The translations under genes were made by a program, and so were the position numbers. 64,000 nucleotides of DNA from CAYRWM01 sp964428055. GTDB taxonomy: Bacteria > Bacillota > Clostridia > Christensenellales > Christensenellaceae. Below, piece after piece: positions 16,744-25,511 of this stretch (within the stretch, counting starts at the first letter, position 1; every line of letters starts with the position of its first letter). The notes beneath the pieces were generated by a model, which was not told the origin of the DNA, ran no database searches, and saw only the letters and a program-made list of their open reading frames with translations. Location: assembly GCA_964428055.1 (NCBI GenBank), contig CAYRWM010000003.1:23833-87832 (forward strand). Reading direction: 5' to 3'.

Positions 16744-17398
16744 TATCAGGCCTCCGTATCTCGGGGACAATGAACGGGCAGCGCCACAGTATTATCAGGG
16801 AGCCGTCAGATACACTTATATCGGGATGCGCTTCCGTGGCTTCATTACTCACGCCGATGGGGAAGGAGTCGTTGATCACAGCATCCCTGATTTCATATTT
16901 GAGTCCGCTCAGGGAAACGCCTTTTGCATCTTTGCCGATCGCAAAAACGGATACGCCTGTTCCCGGTCTGACGTTGAGCCGGATCGAACTGTTTCTTATG
17001 ACGGTGATATTCTCGCTGTCACCTATCATATATCCTTCACAGTTTTCTTTTGCGATGTATTTAAGCGTCTGTATGTTAGCTATCGTATGATCCAGTCTTC
17101 TGCCGCTGCATCCGTACATGAAAAACCGGTTGCAGCCTCTTTCGATTCCGGTCTTTGCTGCCAGGAGGGTATCAGTGTCATCCTTTTCGGGCGGGTACTC
17201 CAGCATCTCGGTTTTGGGGCTGAACGATCCGTCTTTTATTGAGTCCATATCGCCTATAACGATATCCGGGAGGATCCCGCACTCCCTTAGAAGATCAGCT
17301 CCTCCGTCAGCCGCTATTGTGAGCGCTGCACCCATGGGCATTATGTCGATATCAGTCGGTGCTGCACCGGCTATTATGCAGTCATTATATTCTCTCAT
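16733..17398 (-). CDS. thiN: Thiamine pyrophosphokinase
   Basis: Converts thiamine and ATP to thiamine pyrophosphate and AMP. The family motifs are IAADGGADLL, DIVIGDMDSI, EKDDTDTLLA (Asp-rich catalytic region) and GRRLDHTIANIQTL, with the C-terminal beta domain that binds thiamine. From the ATG at 17398 the protein has 221 residues, as usual for the family; two upstream in-frame starts exist, and none has a convincing ribosome site, so the start is uncertain by up to 17 residues. The HAD gene overlaps its end. It lies 10 kb from the thi operon and has no riboswitch of its own. Confidence 0.9.
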   Translation of the reverse strand: MREYNDCIIAGAAPTDIDIMPMGAALTIAADGGADLLRECGILPDIVIGDMDSIKDGSFSPKTEMLEYPPEKDDTDTLLAAKTGIERGCNRFFMYGCSGRRLDHTIANIQTLKYIAKENCEGYMIGDSENITVIRNSSIRLNVRPGTGVSVFAIGKDAKGVSLSGLKYEIRDAVINDSFPIGVSNEATEAHPDISVSDGSLIILWRCPFIVPEIRRPDSED

Positions 17399-17493
17399 AA
17401 TGAATAATTTTACCATACAAGTAAGAACAAAATAAAGTTTTGCGGGCACATCGTTTGTAGTATACTAAACTGAGAGATAAAAGGGAGGTTTAC

Positions 17494-18369
17494 ATGGCAG
17501 AGCAGACAGTAATCCCCGGCACAAATGTGCTGGAAGTCAGAAACTTAAATAAGAAATATCCGTCATTTGAACTCAGGGATGTGAGCTTTACTATAAAGCC
17601 CGGGCAGATAACGGGTTTCATAGGCAGAAACGGTGCGGGTAAATCCACCACTCTCAATTCCATATTCAATATGATACCGAGGGACAGCGGCGACATATCG
17701 TACTTCGGGCTTGATCTTAAAACACATGAAAGGGACATAAAGCAGAGGGTCGGGTTTGTATCGAGCGGCATAAGCTACTATCCGAGGAAGACCATAAAGA
17801 CGATAGCGTCGGTGACGTCGAGCTTTTTCAACACCTGGGATGACGCTGCGTATTTAAAGTATATGGATTTGTTCGGGCTGGATGAGAAAAAGACCCCTCA
17901 GCAGCTGTCATCTGGCATGCGAGTCAAGTTCGCGCTCGCGATGGCGCTGTCGCACAGAGCGGAATTTCTCATGCTGGACGAACCCACGAGCGGACTGGAT
18001 CCCGTGTCCAGGGATGAGATACTAGATGTGTTTATGGACCTTTGCGATGAGGGTAAGTCCATATTGTTCTCGACTCATATAACGTCCGATCTGGATAAAT
18101 GTGCGGACAATATCATATATATGAAGAACGGCGTGATAATGGCTGAGACCGACGAAGCCGAGTTCCGCGGCAGATACCGCTTGGCTAAGTTTGATGTGAG
18201 CGAACTCAAGGATGAGTTCAGGCCTTATCTCATCGGCATGAAGCGAGGAAAAAGATGCTATACGGCACTCGTTAAGACCCAGAACGCGGACAGAGTCGGG
18301 CTCGATATGTTCGATCCGGATCTTGAGGATGTCATGATACATCTGGAAAAGGAGGACAGCCATGCGTAA
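17494..18369 (+). CDS. ABC transporter ATP-binding protein (YtrB/EcsA-like)
   Basis: A 291-residue ATPase with Walker A GRNGAGKST, signature LSSGMRVK, Walker B FLMLDEPTSGLDP and H-loop STHITSDL. The last 80 residues form an accessory domain seen in GntR-linked YtrB-type ATPases. A strong ribosome site (AAAGGGAGG) precedes the ATG, and a TATACT box lies at 17461 with only a weak -35. The permease gene overlaps its end by eight bases. It probably energises export or membrane stress defence; substrate unknown. Confidence 0.87.
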   Translation: MAEQTVIPGTNVLEVRNLNKKYPSFELRDVSFTIKPGQITGFIGRNGAGKSTTLNSIFNMIPRDSGDISYFGLDLKTHERDIKQRVGFVSSGISYYPRKTIKTIASVTSSFFNTWDDAAYLKYMDLFGLDEKKTPQQLSSGMRVKFALAMALSHRAEFLMLDEPTSGLDPVSRDEILDVFMDLCDEGKSILFSTHITSDLDKCADNIIYMKNGVIMAETDEAEFRGRYRLAKFDVSELKDEFRPYLIGMKRGKRCYTALVKTQNADRVGLDMFDPDLEDVMIHLEKEDSHA

Positions 18370-19012
18370 ACTTCTGAGTAAAGAGTTCAGGCTCGCGATG
18401 CATCCTGTTTCCATAATCTTCCTCATGTTCGCGTTTATGCTGAACATACCGGATTATTTCTATTTTGTCGTGTTCTTCTATCACATACTCGCTGTGTTCT
18501 TTACGTTCCAGCAGGGAAGGGAGAACAATGACGTTGTATATATGCTGACGCTACCGATAGGCAGGCGTGATGTCGTAAAGGCGAGAGTCGTGTTCACTGT
18601 TATATTCGAGATGATATCGATGGCAGTATGCATACCCTTTGCCATGATGTCCCAGCAGACGTTCCCCGAGGGCAGCGTCGCAGGCCTTGACTGCAATATA
18701 ACGCTTTTCGCTGCTGCTCTGATTATGTACGGTATATTCCATATAGTGTTCTTCCCGATGCACTACCGCGATGTGAGAAAGATAGGCGTACCGTTCCTTA
18801 TCGCTTCACTCATATGTGCTGTTTACATGATTGCGGTAACGGGTATGGCGATAGCCGGCGGCGGTATCATGGATAAGCTCGATACGCCCGATACGATGTA
18901 TGTGAACGAAAAGCTGATAGCTCTTGCAGTCGGTATAGTGATATACGTCGGGCTCACGCTGGCGGCGTATTTTTCATCCGCCCGTCTTTTTGAAAAGCGC
19001 GGGACCATATAG
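18362..19012 (+). CDS. ABC-2 type permease
   Basis: A 216-residue membrane protein with about six hydrophobic segments (for example IIFLMFAFMLNIPDYFYFVVFF and the last VGIVIYVGLTLAAYF). The segment NNDVVYMLTLPIGRRDVVKAR resembles ABC-2 permeases paired with YtrB-type ATPases. It overlaps the ATPase gene by eight bases, so the two form one transporter. The promoter of the next gene lies in its last codons. Confidence 0.82.
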   Translation: MRKLLSKEFRLAMHPVSIIFLMFAFMLNIPDYFYFVVFFYHILAVFFTFQQGRENNDVVYMLTLPIGRRDVVKARVVFTVIFEMISMAVCIPFAMMSQQTFPEGSVAGLDCNITLFAAALIMYGIFHIVFFPMHYRDVRKIGVPFLIASLICAVYMIAVTGMAIAGGGIMDKLDTPDTMYVNEKLIALAVGIVIYVGLTLAAYFSSARLFEKRGTI

Positions 19013-19018
19013 TATAAT
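18990..19018 (+). promoter_or_regulatory. Promoter of the beta-CASP nuclease gene
   Basis: TTGAAA (18990-18995), 17 bases, TATAAT (19013-19018). It overlaps the end of the permease gene. Confidence 0.75.
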
Positions 19019-19053
19019 AAAGGTAATTTCAGGGATACCTACGGAGATTAAAA

Positions 19054-20670
19054 ATGAAGCTAACTTTTATAGGCGCGACACACGAAGTAACAGGAAGCTG
19101 CACCATGCTGGAGGTCAATTCCAAGCGCTACCTTATAGACTGCGGTATGCAGCAGGGCATAGATGTTTTTGAGAATATAGAGATTCCGGTACCCGCTACG
19201 GATATAGAGGCAGTCTTTCTGACTCATGCACATGTCGATCATTCGGGTATGCTCCCCAAACTTTACAAGAACGGTTTCAGAGGCCCCATATACTCAACTG
19301 AGGCTACGCGCAATCTGTGCGAGATTATGCTGCTGGACTGCGCGCACATCCAGGAGACTGAGGCGGAATGGAAGAGCAAGAAAGCCAAGCGTTCCGGAGG
19401 TCAGGGTGCTGAACCTGAATATACAATAGAGGATGCGCAGGGAGCGATAAGGCTGTTCCGCGGATGCAGTTATGCCGAGACAGTCAAAGCGGGGGAAGGC
19501 ATTGAGATAAGATTCACGGACGTGGGTCATCTGCTGGGTTCCGCATGTATAGAGATGTGGCTGTCCGAAGGCGGAACGGACAAAAAGATCGTTTTCAGCG
19601 GGGATATAGGAAACACCAATCAGGCTCTCATCAATGACCCGAAGACGGTCGATGAGACGGATTTTCTGGTCATAGAATCCACTTACGGCAACAGGCTGCA
19701 TAAGAACCAGGACGTGATGGAGTCCATAAAGGAGTTTGCAGGTTATATCCAGAAGACTCTGGACAGAAAGGGTACGGTGGTCATACCCTCGTTCGCAGTA
19801 GGACGCACACAGGAACTCCTGTATGCCATAAGGGAGATAAAGCAGAAAGGTCTGGTGACAGGTCATGACGGCTTTAAGGTTTATGTGGACAGTCCCCTTG
19901 CTCAGAATGCGACTGCGATATTCATGCAGTGCGAATCCGATTATTTCGATGAAGAGACAAAGGAACTCATAGACCAGGGTATAAATCCGATATGGTTTGA
20001 CGATATCGTCATTGCCGAGTCTGCTGACGAATCAAAGCTCATAAACGCCAATACCGAGCCGAAGGTCATAATCTCATCGAGCGGTATGTGCGAGGCGGGC
20101 AGGATCAAGCATCACTTAAAACACAATCTGTGGAAAGAGGAAAACCTGATCCTCTTCTGCGGTTATCAGTCACTCGGAACGCTCGGAAGGTCTATACTGG
20201 ACGGGGCGGAAAGAGTAACCATATTCTCTGAAAAGATAGCGGTCAATGCGGAAGTCGCAGCCCTACACGGTACCAGCGGTCATGCGGACAAGGACGGGCT
20301 TGCAGAATGGTTCGCCGCTTTTAAGAAAAAGCCGCAGACGGTGTTTGTCAACCACGGCGAAGATGAAGCGTGCCTTGAGTTCGCAGGATACCTTGAGAGC
20401 AATTATGATTCCAAAGTCATAGCTCCTTTCAGCGGAACGGTATACGATCTTGCTGCGGATGAAGCCGAGTATATGGCTGAAGGCATAAGGATAGAGAGGG
20501 ATGACAGAGCATCAATGCCTGCCGATTCAAGATCAAAGAAGGTGTACGACGATCTTAATACTGCAGCGACTGATCTTGAGGCTCTTGCAAAAGCTTCGAA
20601 GGGCATGGCGAACAAGGACCTCATAAAACTGACGAACAGGATAAGAAGTCTGATAGACGATTACAAATAA
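19054..20670 (+). CDS. Beta-CASP metallo-beta-lactamase-fold RNA nuclease
   Basis: A 538-residue protein of the YSH1/CPSF73-like bacterial group, expected to process or degrade RNA in the cytoplasm. The metal-binding motif HAHVDHSG is near residue 60, with further ligands in FTDVGHLLGSACIEMW and the Asp of FSGDIGN. The beta-CASP insertion follows (VVIPSFAVGRTQELLY, VIISSSGMCEAGRIKHHL), then LHGTSGHADKDGL and FVNHGE. A ribosome site (GGAGA) precedes the ATG. A LOG-family gene follows after 14 bases. Function is by family; its RNA targets are unknown. Confidence 0.88.
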   Translation: MKLTFIGATHEVTGSCTMLEVNSKRYLIDCGMQQGIDVFENIEIPVPATDIEAVFLTHAHVDHSGMLPKLYKNGFRGPIYSTEATRNLCEIMLLDCAHIQETEAEWKSKKAKRSGGQGAEPEYTIEDAQGAIRLFRGCSYAETVKAGEGIEIRFTDVGHLLGSACIEMWLSEGGTDKKIVFSGDIGNTNQALINDPKTVDETDFLVIESTYGNRLHKNQDVMESIKEFAGYIQKTLDRKGTVVIPSFAVGRTQELLYAIREIKQKGLVTGHDGFKVYVDSPLAQNATAIFMQCESDYFDEETKELIDQGINPIWFDDIVIAESADESKLINANTEPKVIISSSGMCEAGRIKHHLKHNLWKEENLILFCGYQSLGTLGRSILDGAERVTIFSEKIAVNAEVAALHGTSGHADKDGLAEWFAAFKKKPQTVFVNHGEDEACLEFAGYLESNYDSKVIAPFSGTVYDLAADEAEYMAEGIRIERDDRASMPADSRSKKVYDDLNTAATDLEALAKASKGMANKDLIKLTNRIRSLIDDYK

Positions 20671-20684
20671 GAAAGGAGAGGCCT

Positions 20685-21269
20685 ATGAATATATGTGTTT
20701 TCGGTGCTGCCAGCACCAAGACCGGGCCGGAATACATAGAAGCTGTTGAAGCCATGGGAAAGGCTATGGCTGAAAGAGGGCATAAACTCGTTTACGGCGC
20801 AGGTGCCCACGGGCTCATGGGAGCTGCAGCCAGAGGCTTCAAGGCCGGCGGCGGAGAAGTTACGGGTGTGATACCCAATTTCTTCAGAGATGAGAAGATA
20901 GAAGCGATATTCGAAAGATGCGATGAACTTATATTTACGGAGACGATGGCTCAGAGAAAAACCAAAATGGAGGAGCTGGCCGACGCTTTTGTAATCGTCC
21001 CCGGAGGTATAGGAACATATGAGGAACTTTTTGAAGTACTTACACTCAAACAGCTTGGAAGACACGGCAAACCTCTTGCTATATACAATATAGACGGATT
21101 CTACGATCCTCTCGAGATGATGATGTATCACGGCATGAAGGCAAAGTTCATAAGAGCAAACTGCCAGCTGCTGTATCTCATATTCACGGACTGCGAAGAG
21201 ATGATCGATTTCCTTGAACATCCGAACTTCGAACTCGGCATGACTGTCCACGACCTGAAGGACGGCTGA
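20685..21269 (+). CDS. LOG-family (TIGR00730) nucleoside monophosphate phosphoribohydrolase-like protein
   Basis: A 194-residue Rossmann-like protein with the LOG motif PGGIGTYEELFEVLT and the preceding catalytic Arg/Lys region MAQRKTKMEELADAF. Members cleave nucleoside 5'-monophosphates (in plants, cytokinin ribotides) to base and ribose 5-phosphate. The ribosome site is AGAAAGGAGA. It is the second gene of the unit begun by the beta-CASP nuclease and is closed by a strong terminator; a nucleotide-turnover link between the two is inference. Confidence 0.87.
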   Translation: MNICVFGAASTKTGPEYIEAVEAMGKAMAERGHKLVYGAGAHGLMGAAARGFKAGGGEVTGVIPNFFRDEKIEAIFERCDELIFTETMAQRKTKMEELADAFVIVPGGIGTYEELFEVLTLKQLGRHGKPLAIYNIDGFYDPLEMMMYHGMKAKFIRANCQLLYLIFTDCEEMIDFLEHPNFELGMTVHDLKDG

Positions 21270-21282
21270 TAAAAAACTGTAT

Positions 21283-21310
21283 AAAAAGCCCGCCGCGAGG
21301 CGGGTTTTTT
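21283..21310 (+). terminator. Terminator after the LOG-family gene
   Basis: AAAGCCCGCC-GCGA-GGCGGGTTTTTT forms a GC-rich stem followed by T6. Confidence 0.92.
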
Positions 21311-21312
21311 GT

Positions 21313-21341
21313 TTGACATGAATGCCTGATATTTGTAAAAT
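21313..21341 (+). promoter_or_regulatory. Promoter of the amidohydrolase gene
   Basis: TTGACA (21313-21318), 17 bases, TAAAAT (21336-21341). It starts directly after the preceding terminator. Confidence 0.78.
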
Positions 21342-21379
21342 ATTTCTTGTGCGTCTGATAAAGGCGTAAAGGAGAAAAG

Positions 21380-22168
21380 ATGAGAATCATAGATTGTCAC
21401 TGTCACGTGTATCCCCATAAGATCGCTGAAAAAGCGGTCGCCTCTATAGGCAAGTTCTATGACGTTCCTATGGGACAGGACGGTACCGCTGAGACTCTGT
21501 TCAGGCAGGGCACCGAAGCCGGTATCACGGATTTTCTGATACATTCAGTTGCGACGACTCCCCAGCAGGTCAAGGCCGTTAATGAGTTCGTGAAGAGCGA
21601 AGTGGATAAGCATCCCGGCAGCTTTATAGGTTTTGGCACGCTTCACCCCGACAGCGAGGATCAGGAAGGCGATGTTGAACATCTGATCGAACTCGGCCTC
21701 AAAGGCGTAAAGGTGCATCCGGATTTTATTAAATGCGCCGTCGATGACCCGAGATTCATGAAGATATATGAGATAATACGGGGCAGGATCCCCATATGCA
21801 TGCATACGGGAGACTACAGATACGACTACTCAAATCCGAACAGGCTGAAAGTCGTACTCGATACTTTTCCGGATCTTCTGGTCATTGGAGCTCACTTCGG
21901 CGGTTGGAGCATGTGGGAGAAGGCTTCAAAACAGCTTTATACGTACGATAATCTCATAGTTGACTGTTCGTCATCACTCGCATGGATAACTCCTGAAGTT
22001 GCCGTGAAATGCGTAAGGCTTTACGGCTCTGAAAGAGTGCTCTTCGGAACGGATTTCCCGATGTGGATACCGTGCGAGGAGATGGCACGCTTCAACAAAC
22101 TTAAGTTGACTGATGAGGAAAGGGAAAACATATTCCACCTGAATGCCGAAAGGATTCTGGGTTTTTAG
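21380..22168 (+). CDS. Amidohydrolase-family TIM-barrel metal hydrolase
   Basis: A 262-residue hydrolase of the amidohydrolase-2 group. The N-terminal metal site IIDCHCHVYP is intact, followed by GVKVHPDF, ICMHTGDYRYDYSNP and the late Asp in RVLFGTDFPMW. Enzymes of this group include decarboxylases and lactonases; the substrate cannot be named. It has its own promoter and ribosome site (AAAGGAG) and stands alone between terminators. Confidence 0.83.
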   Translation: MRIIDCHCHVYPHKIAEKAVASIGKFYDVPMGQDGTAETLFRQGTEAGITDFLIHSVATTPQQVKAVNEFVKSEVDKHPGSFIGFGTLHPDSEDQEGDVEHLIELGLKGVKVHPDFIKCAVDDPRFMKIYEIIRGRIPICMHTGDYRYDYSNPNRLKVVLDTFPDLLVIGAHFGGWSMWEKASKQLYTYDNLIVDCSSSLAWITPEVAVKCVRLYGSERVLFGTDFPMWIPCEEMARFNKLKLTDEERENIFHLNAERILGF

Positions 22169-22177
22169 AGCATAAAT

Positions 22178-22211
22178 AAGGACCGCTTCCACAAAGGAGC
22201 GGTCCTTTTTT
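22178..22211. terminator. Terminator between the amidohydrolase and cytX
   Basis: AAGGACCGCTTCC and GGAGCGGTCCTT pair, followed by a run of T on the plus strand. It may also slow transcription arriving from cytX. Confidence 0.85.
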
Positions 22212-22222
22212 ATTGTCTTGTA

Positions 22223-23386
22223 TCAGTGCTTTCTTCTTATCGCATGAACTACAAGGCATATGCCTATCGTTATCCCCATGACGGGCAGCGTATTGCCGAC
22301 CGGTGTATCAATGTTCATGAACAGCCTGTATATGACGAAACCGGCAGCCCAGATGATTAAATTCTGTACGCTTACCGCGCTTCCGCTGCGGTCTTTTTTT
22401 ATTATGAAATAGTCAGCTATCATAACTGCTATCATGGGAGCGAATACCGATCCTATCAGATACAGGAAGTCGGTGATATCGTCCATGGGGAAGAGTATGG
22501 CGCCGACCGTTCCTATCACTGTTGCCGTGATAGCCATTATCTTTGCGTTTGCTTTTTTTGTGACGGATTCACTGGACACGCCTGCCGAGTACGCGTCAAG
22601 GAATGTTGTCGTAACTGTTGAGAATATCACTATTATTAGAGCGGCGATCCCGAGGCCTGCCTTGAGCATTATGCTGGCTATGTCGGATTCACCCGTGAAT
22701 ATGGCAGCGCCCAGTCCTATTATGTACATCCAGCAGCTGATGATGCCGTATACTACAGCGCTGACCGCAGTTGCCTTTACCGGTTTGGCCGCTTCTCTCG
22801 TATAGTCGCTTATGAGCGGCAGCCAGGACAGGGGCATCGCGACCGACAGTTCCACGGCAGCTCCGAATGTCAACCCTTCGCTTACGCCTGAACCGTGCGA
22901 TGTGTTCGAGAATATAACGAAACACATGACTATCGTCAGTACGAACAGCGCGGACATGGCGACTGTATTGACTTTCCCTAAGTTCTTTATGCCGATCAGT
23001 ATCCAGAGCACTATGAGACCGCCGATCACAAGACACCATACCCAGCGCCCCGCGCCGAATATTCCGTCTGCCGCGAGCGCGCCGTCATAGATCATTATAG
23101 CGGTCCAGCCTACCAGCTGTATGATATTGAGGATAGAAAAGATGAGGCTGCCTTTCTGGCCGAAGCTCATCTTTACAGTTTCCATGGCGCTCCTTCCCGT
23201 GCGGCCGCCTATTACGCCTGCAAGGAAAAGGAGAACGCATCCTATGATATGGCCTATGATTATGGCCAGCACACCTGAAGAGAACCCGAGGGGAGCCAGA
23301 TAAGTTCCGGTTATTATCTCGGCAATGGAAACTGCTGCGCCGAACCATATAAGGCCGTTTTCAAATATTGAAGTCTTCCTTTCCAT
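22223..23386 (-). CDS. cytX: Hydroxymethylpyrimidine permease CytX (NCS1 family)
   Basis: A 387-residue NCS1-type transporter with about twelve membrane segments. Characteristic stretches are LIWFGAAVSIAEIITGTYLAPLG at the N-terminus and PLSWLPLISDYTRE in the middle. CytX proteins found in riboswitch-controlled thi operons are assigned to uptake of the thiamine pyrimidine HMP. It is the last gene of the thi operon, three bases after thiD, with a good ribosome site (CGGAGG). With thiD it supplies HMP-PP by salvage, which fits the absence of thiC from this operon. Confidence 0.87.
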   Translation of the reverse strand: MERKTSIFENGLIWFGAAVSIAEIITGTYLAPLGFSSGVLAIIIGHIIGCVLLFLAGVIGGRTGRSAMETVKMSFGQKGSLIFSILNIIQLVGWTAIMIYDGALAADGIFGAGRWVWCLVIGGLIVLWILIGIKNLGKVNTVAMSALFVLTIVMCFVIFSNTSHGSGVSEGLTFGAAVELSVAMPLSWLPLISDYTREAAKPVKATAVSAVVYGIISCWMYIIGLGAAIFTGESDIASIMLKAGLGIAALIIVIFSTVTTTFLDAYSAGVSSESVTKKANAKIMAITATVIGTVGAILFPMDDITDFLYLIGSVFAPMIAVMIADYFIIKKDRSGSAVSVQNLIIWAAGFVIYRLFMNIDTPVGNTLPVMGITIGICLVVHAIRRKH

Positions 23387-23389
23387 TAT

Positions 23390-24187
23390 CTATGCCTCCG
23401 TTTTTCCGTTTACTGAATAGGCATGATCAAGCGGCCCGCTCCCGTGTCCGAGATCGAGCATTGCGCTGAGAGCGCCCGTAAGATACTCTTTTGCCTTCTT
23501 TACCGAGTCAGTGAGCGTCGATCCTTTGGCAAGGTTTGCCGCGATCGCGCTTGAGAGAGTGCATCCGGTGCCGTGGGTATTCGGATTATCTATCCTTTTC
23601 CCCGTGAACCACTGTCCCTCTTTGCCGTCATAGAGCAGGTCATTGGCATCGCAGACCATATGACCTCCCTTGAGCAGCACGGCACATCCGAAACGCTCAT
23701 GGATAATATGAGAGGCTCTTATAATGTCGTCGGTGTCTTTTATTGATATATCCGACAGGACCTCCGCTTCCGGTATGTTTGGTGTGCAGATTGTTGATAA
23801 CGGAAGTAGCCGGTCTTCAAGTACGGATATGGATTCCTGTTTTATCAGTCTTGAACCGCTGGTAGCGACCATGACAGGGTCAACCACGATGTTCTTCGCC
23901 CCGTATTCCTTAAGGCAGTCGGCTATGACGGTTATGAGTTCCCCGGAGGAGACCATACCTATCTTAACCGCATCGGGGAATATGTCTTCGAACACGGCTG
24001 CGAGCTGCATTCTCAGGAATTCCGGAGTCACTTCCAGTATCCCTCTCACGCCCGTCGTGTTCTGCGCCGTGAGAGCTGTTATCGCACTCATGGCATACAC
24101 CCCGTTCATCGTCATGGTCTTTATATCAGCCTGTATACCGGCGCCTCCGCTGGAATCGCTTCCGGCGATTGATAATGCTGTCTTCAT
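23390..24187 (-). CDS. thiD: Hydroxymethylpyrimidine/phosphomethylpyrimidine kinase
   Basis: Phosphorylates HMP and HMP-P to HMP-PP for thiamine assembly. Ribokinase-fold motifs are ALSIAGSDSSGGAGIQADIKT at the N-terminus, VVDPVMVATSG and DNPNTHGTGCTLSSAIAA (anion hole and catalytic Asp region: NTHGTGC). The ATG at 24187 is chosen for its AAAAGGAG ribosome site and the immediate family start MKTALSIAGSD; the frame is open further upstream without support. It lies between thiE and cytX. Confidence 0.94.
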   Translation of the reverse strand: MKTALSIAGSDSSGGAGIQADIKTMTMNGVYAMSAITALTAQNTTGVRGILEVTPEFLRMQLAAVFEDIFPDAVKIGMVSSGELITVIADCLKEYGAKNIVVDPVMVATSGSRLIKQESISVLEDRLLPLSTICTPNIPEAEVLSDISIKDTDDIIRASHIIHERFGCAVLLKGGHMVCDANDLLYDGKEGQWFTGKRIDNPNTHGTGCTLSSAIAANLAKGSTLTDSVKKAKEYLTGALSAMLDLGHGSGPLDHAYSVNGKTEA

Positions 24188-24270
24188 CGTTATTCTCCTT
24201 TTGAGTTTTAGCATTATTTTTATTGAGCGACAGAGAGTGGTGCCCCCGGTCTGCCGCTTATATAACATGG

Positions 24271-24912
24271 TCAGACATGTATTATATCTTCAGCTTTTTC
24301 CTTAAGCAGTCTTGAAGCCGTTTCAGTATCATCCGCTGAGAATACAGCCGATGATACTGCTATGCCTGCGATGCCGCTGCCATTAAGCTCGTCCGCGTTT
24401 TCGTATGATATGCCGCCTATGGCGACGGCGGGGATACTGACCGATGAGCATATCTCGCTCAGCTGGTCTTTTGTTATTCTTATGGCATCCGCTTTTGTGG
24501 GAGAAGGGAAGACCGCTCCGACGCCCAGATAATCAGCTCCCGCTTCTTCGGCGCATCTGGCCTGATCCACGGTCTTTGCGGTCGCGCCTATTATGAATCC
24601 GGACGGCATCTTTTTCCTAATTACGGATACGGAAGTATCCTCCAGGCCCACATGTATCCCGTCAGCGCGGGCGGCTACGGCTATGTGCAGCCTGTCATTT
24701 ATTATGAGAGGCACGCCGCCCCTGTGGCATATCTTAAGCGCTTCTTTGGCTTCCATAAGGAAATCATAGTCGCCCATATACTTTTCCCGAAGCTGAATGA
24801 GCGTTACGCCTCCTGCGATCGCACTTTCTATCCTGCCGAGTATATCGAAATCTTTATCATTGCCTTTGCCTCCGACCGCGTACAGCAGAAGGCTGTTCTT
24901 ATCGAATCTCAT
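24271..24912 (-). CDS. thiE: Thiamine phosphate synthase
   Basis: Joins HMP-PP with the thiazole phosphate to form thiamine monophosphate. The 213-residue TIM barrel shows the family motifs LIQLREKYMGDYDFL, PLIINDRLHIAVAARADGIHVG, IGATAKT, GADYLGVGAVFPSPTK and PAVAIGGI. Its start overlaps the tenI stop by four bases, so the two homologous genes are coupled; this copy keeps the phosphate-binding and pyrimidine residues expected of ThiE, whereas the other fits TenI. Confidence 0.92.
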   Translation of the reverse strand: MRFDKNSLLLYAVGGKGNDKDFDILGRIESAIAGGVTLIQLREKYMGDYDFLMEAKEALKICHRGGVPLIINDRLHIAVAARADGIHVGLEDTSVSVIRKKMPSGFIIGATAKTVDQARCAEEAGADYLGVGAVFPSPTKADAIRITKDQLSEICSSVSIPAVAIGGISYENADELNGSGIAGIAVSSAVFSADDTETASRLLKEKAEDIIHV

Positions 24913-25511
24913 ATGACTCTGCTCCTTAAGTGCTCTATAAAAGCGGCGGGATCGTCAGATCTCATAAGACCGCTCATAATGCACGCGCCCGATGCTCCCA
25001 CATCTTTCGTGAGCGCGATGTTATCCGCGTTTATGCCTCCTATGGCATAGACCGGTATATTTGCTGTTTCAGTTATATCACTTAAAAGTCCGAGCCCTCT
25101 CGGAGGTATATCCCTTTTGCAGTCCGTTTCGAATATATGCCCGGCGGTCACATATGTTGCGCCGAGTTTCTCAGCCAGCGAAACGTCCGCCGCGGAATGA
25201 CATGACACGCCGAGCGTATCAAATCCCCTTATGACCGCAGCGTCTGTATCTTTTAAAAGTGGCAGGGGAAGGTGCAGCGAATCCGCTCCGAGTGATGCCG
25301 CTGCCGACGCATAGCTGTGGAGTATGCACCTGACCTGAGCTTCTCCGCAAATGTCCATGACTTTCTCGGCGAGACTGCTGTAATCTTCTTCGGGCAGATC
25401 CTTTTCCCGAAGGATTACAGCGTCGGGTTTTCCTCCTGCTATCTTTTTCATCTGTTTAAGGAAGTCTCCGTCGCAGAGGTTCCTGTTTGTCACGCAGATG
25501 ATCTTAAACAT
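24909..25511 (-). CDS. tenI: TenI-like thiazole tautomerase
   Basis: A 200-residue ThiE paralogue. TenI aromatises the thiazole made by ThiG and does not form thiamine phosphate. The segment TAGHIFETDCKRDIPPRGLGLL and IPVYAIGGINADN matches TenI closely, while the ThiE pyrimidine-binding residues are changed. The ATG at 25511 gives the family N-terminus MFKIICVTN and overlaps the thiH end by eight bases; a longer open frame upstream runs antisense-free through thiH codons and is rejected. A second ThiE activity cannot be fully excluded. Confidence 0.85.
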   Translation of the reverse strand: MFKIICVTNRNLCDGDFLKQMKKIAGGKPDAVILREKDLPEEDYSSLAEKVMDICGEAQVRCILHSYASAAASLGADSLHLPLPLLKDTDAAVIRGFDTLGVSCHSAADVSLAEKLGATYVTAGHIFETDCKRDIPPRGLGLLSDITETANIPVYAIGGINADNIALTKDVGASGACIMSGLMRSDDPAAFIEHLRSRVI

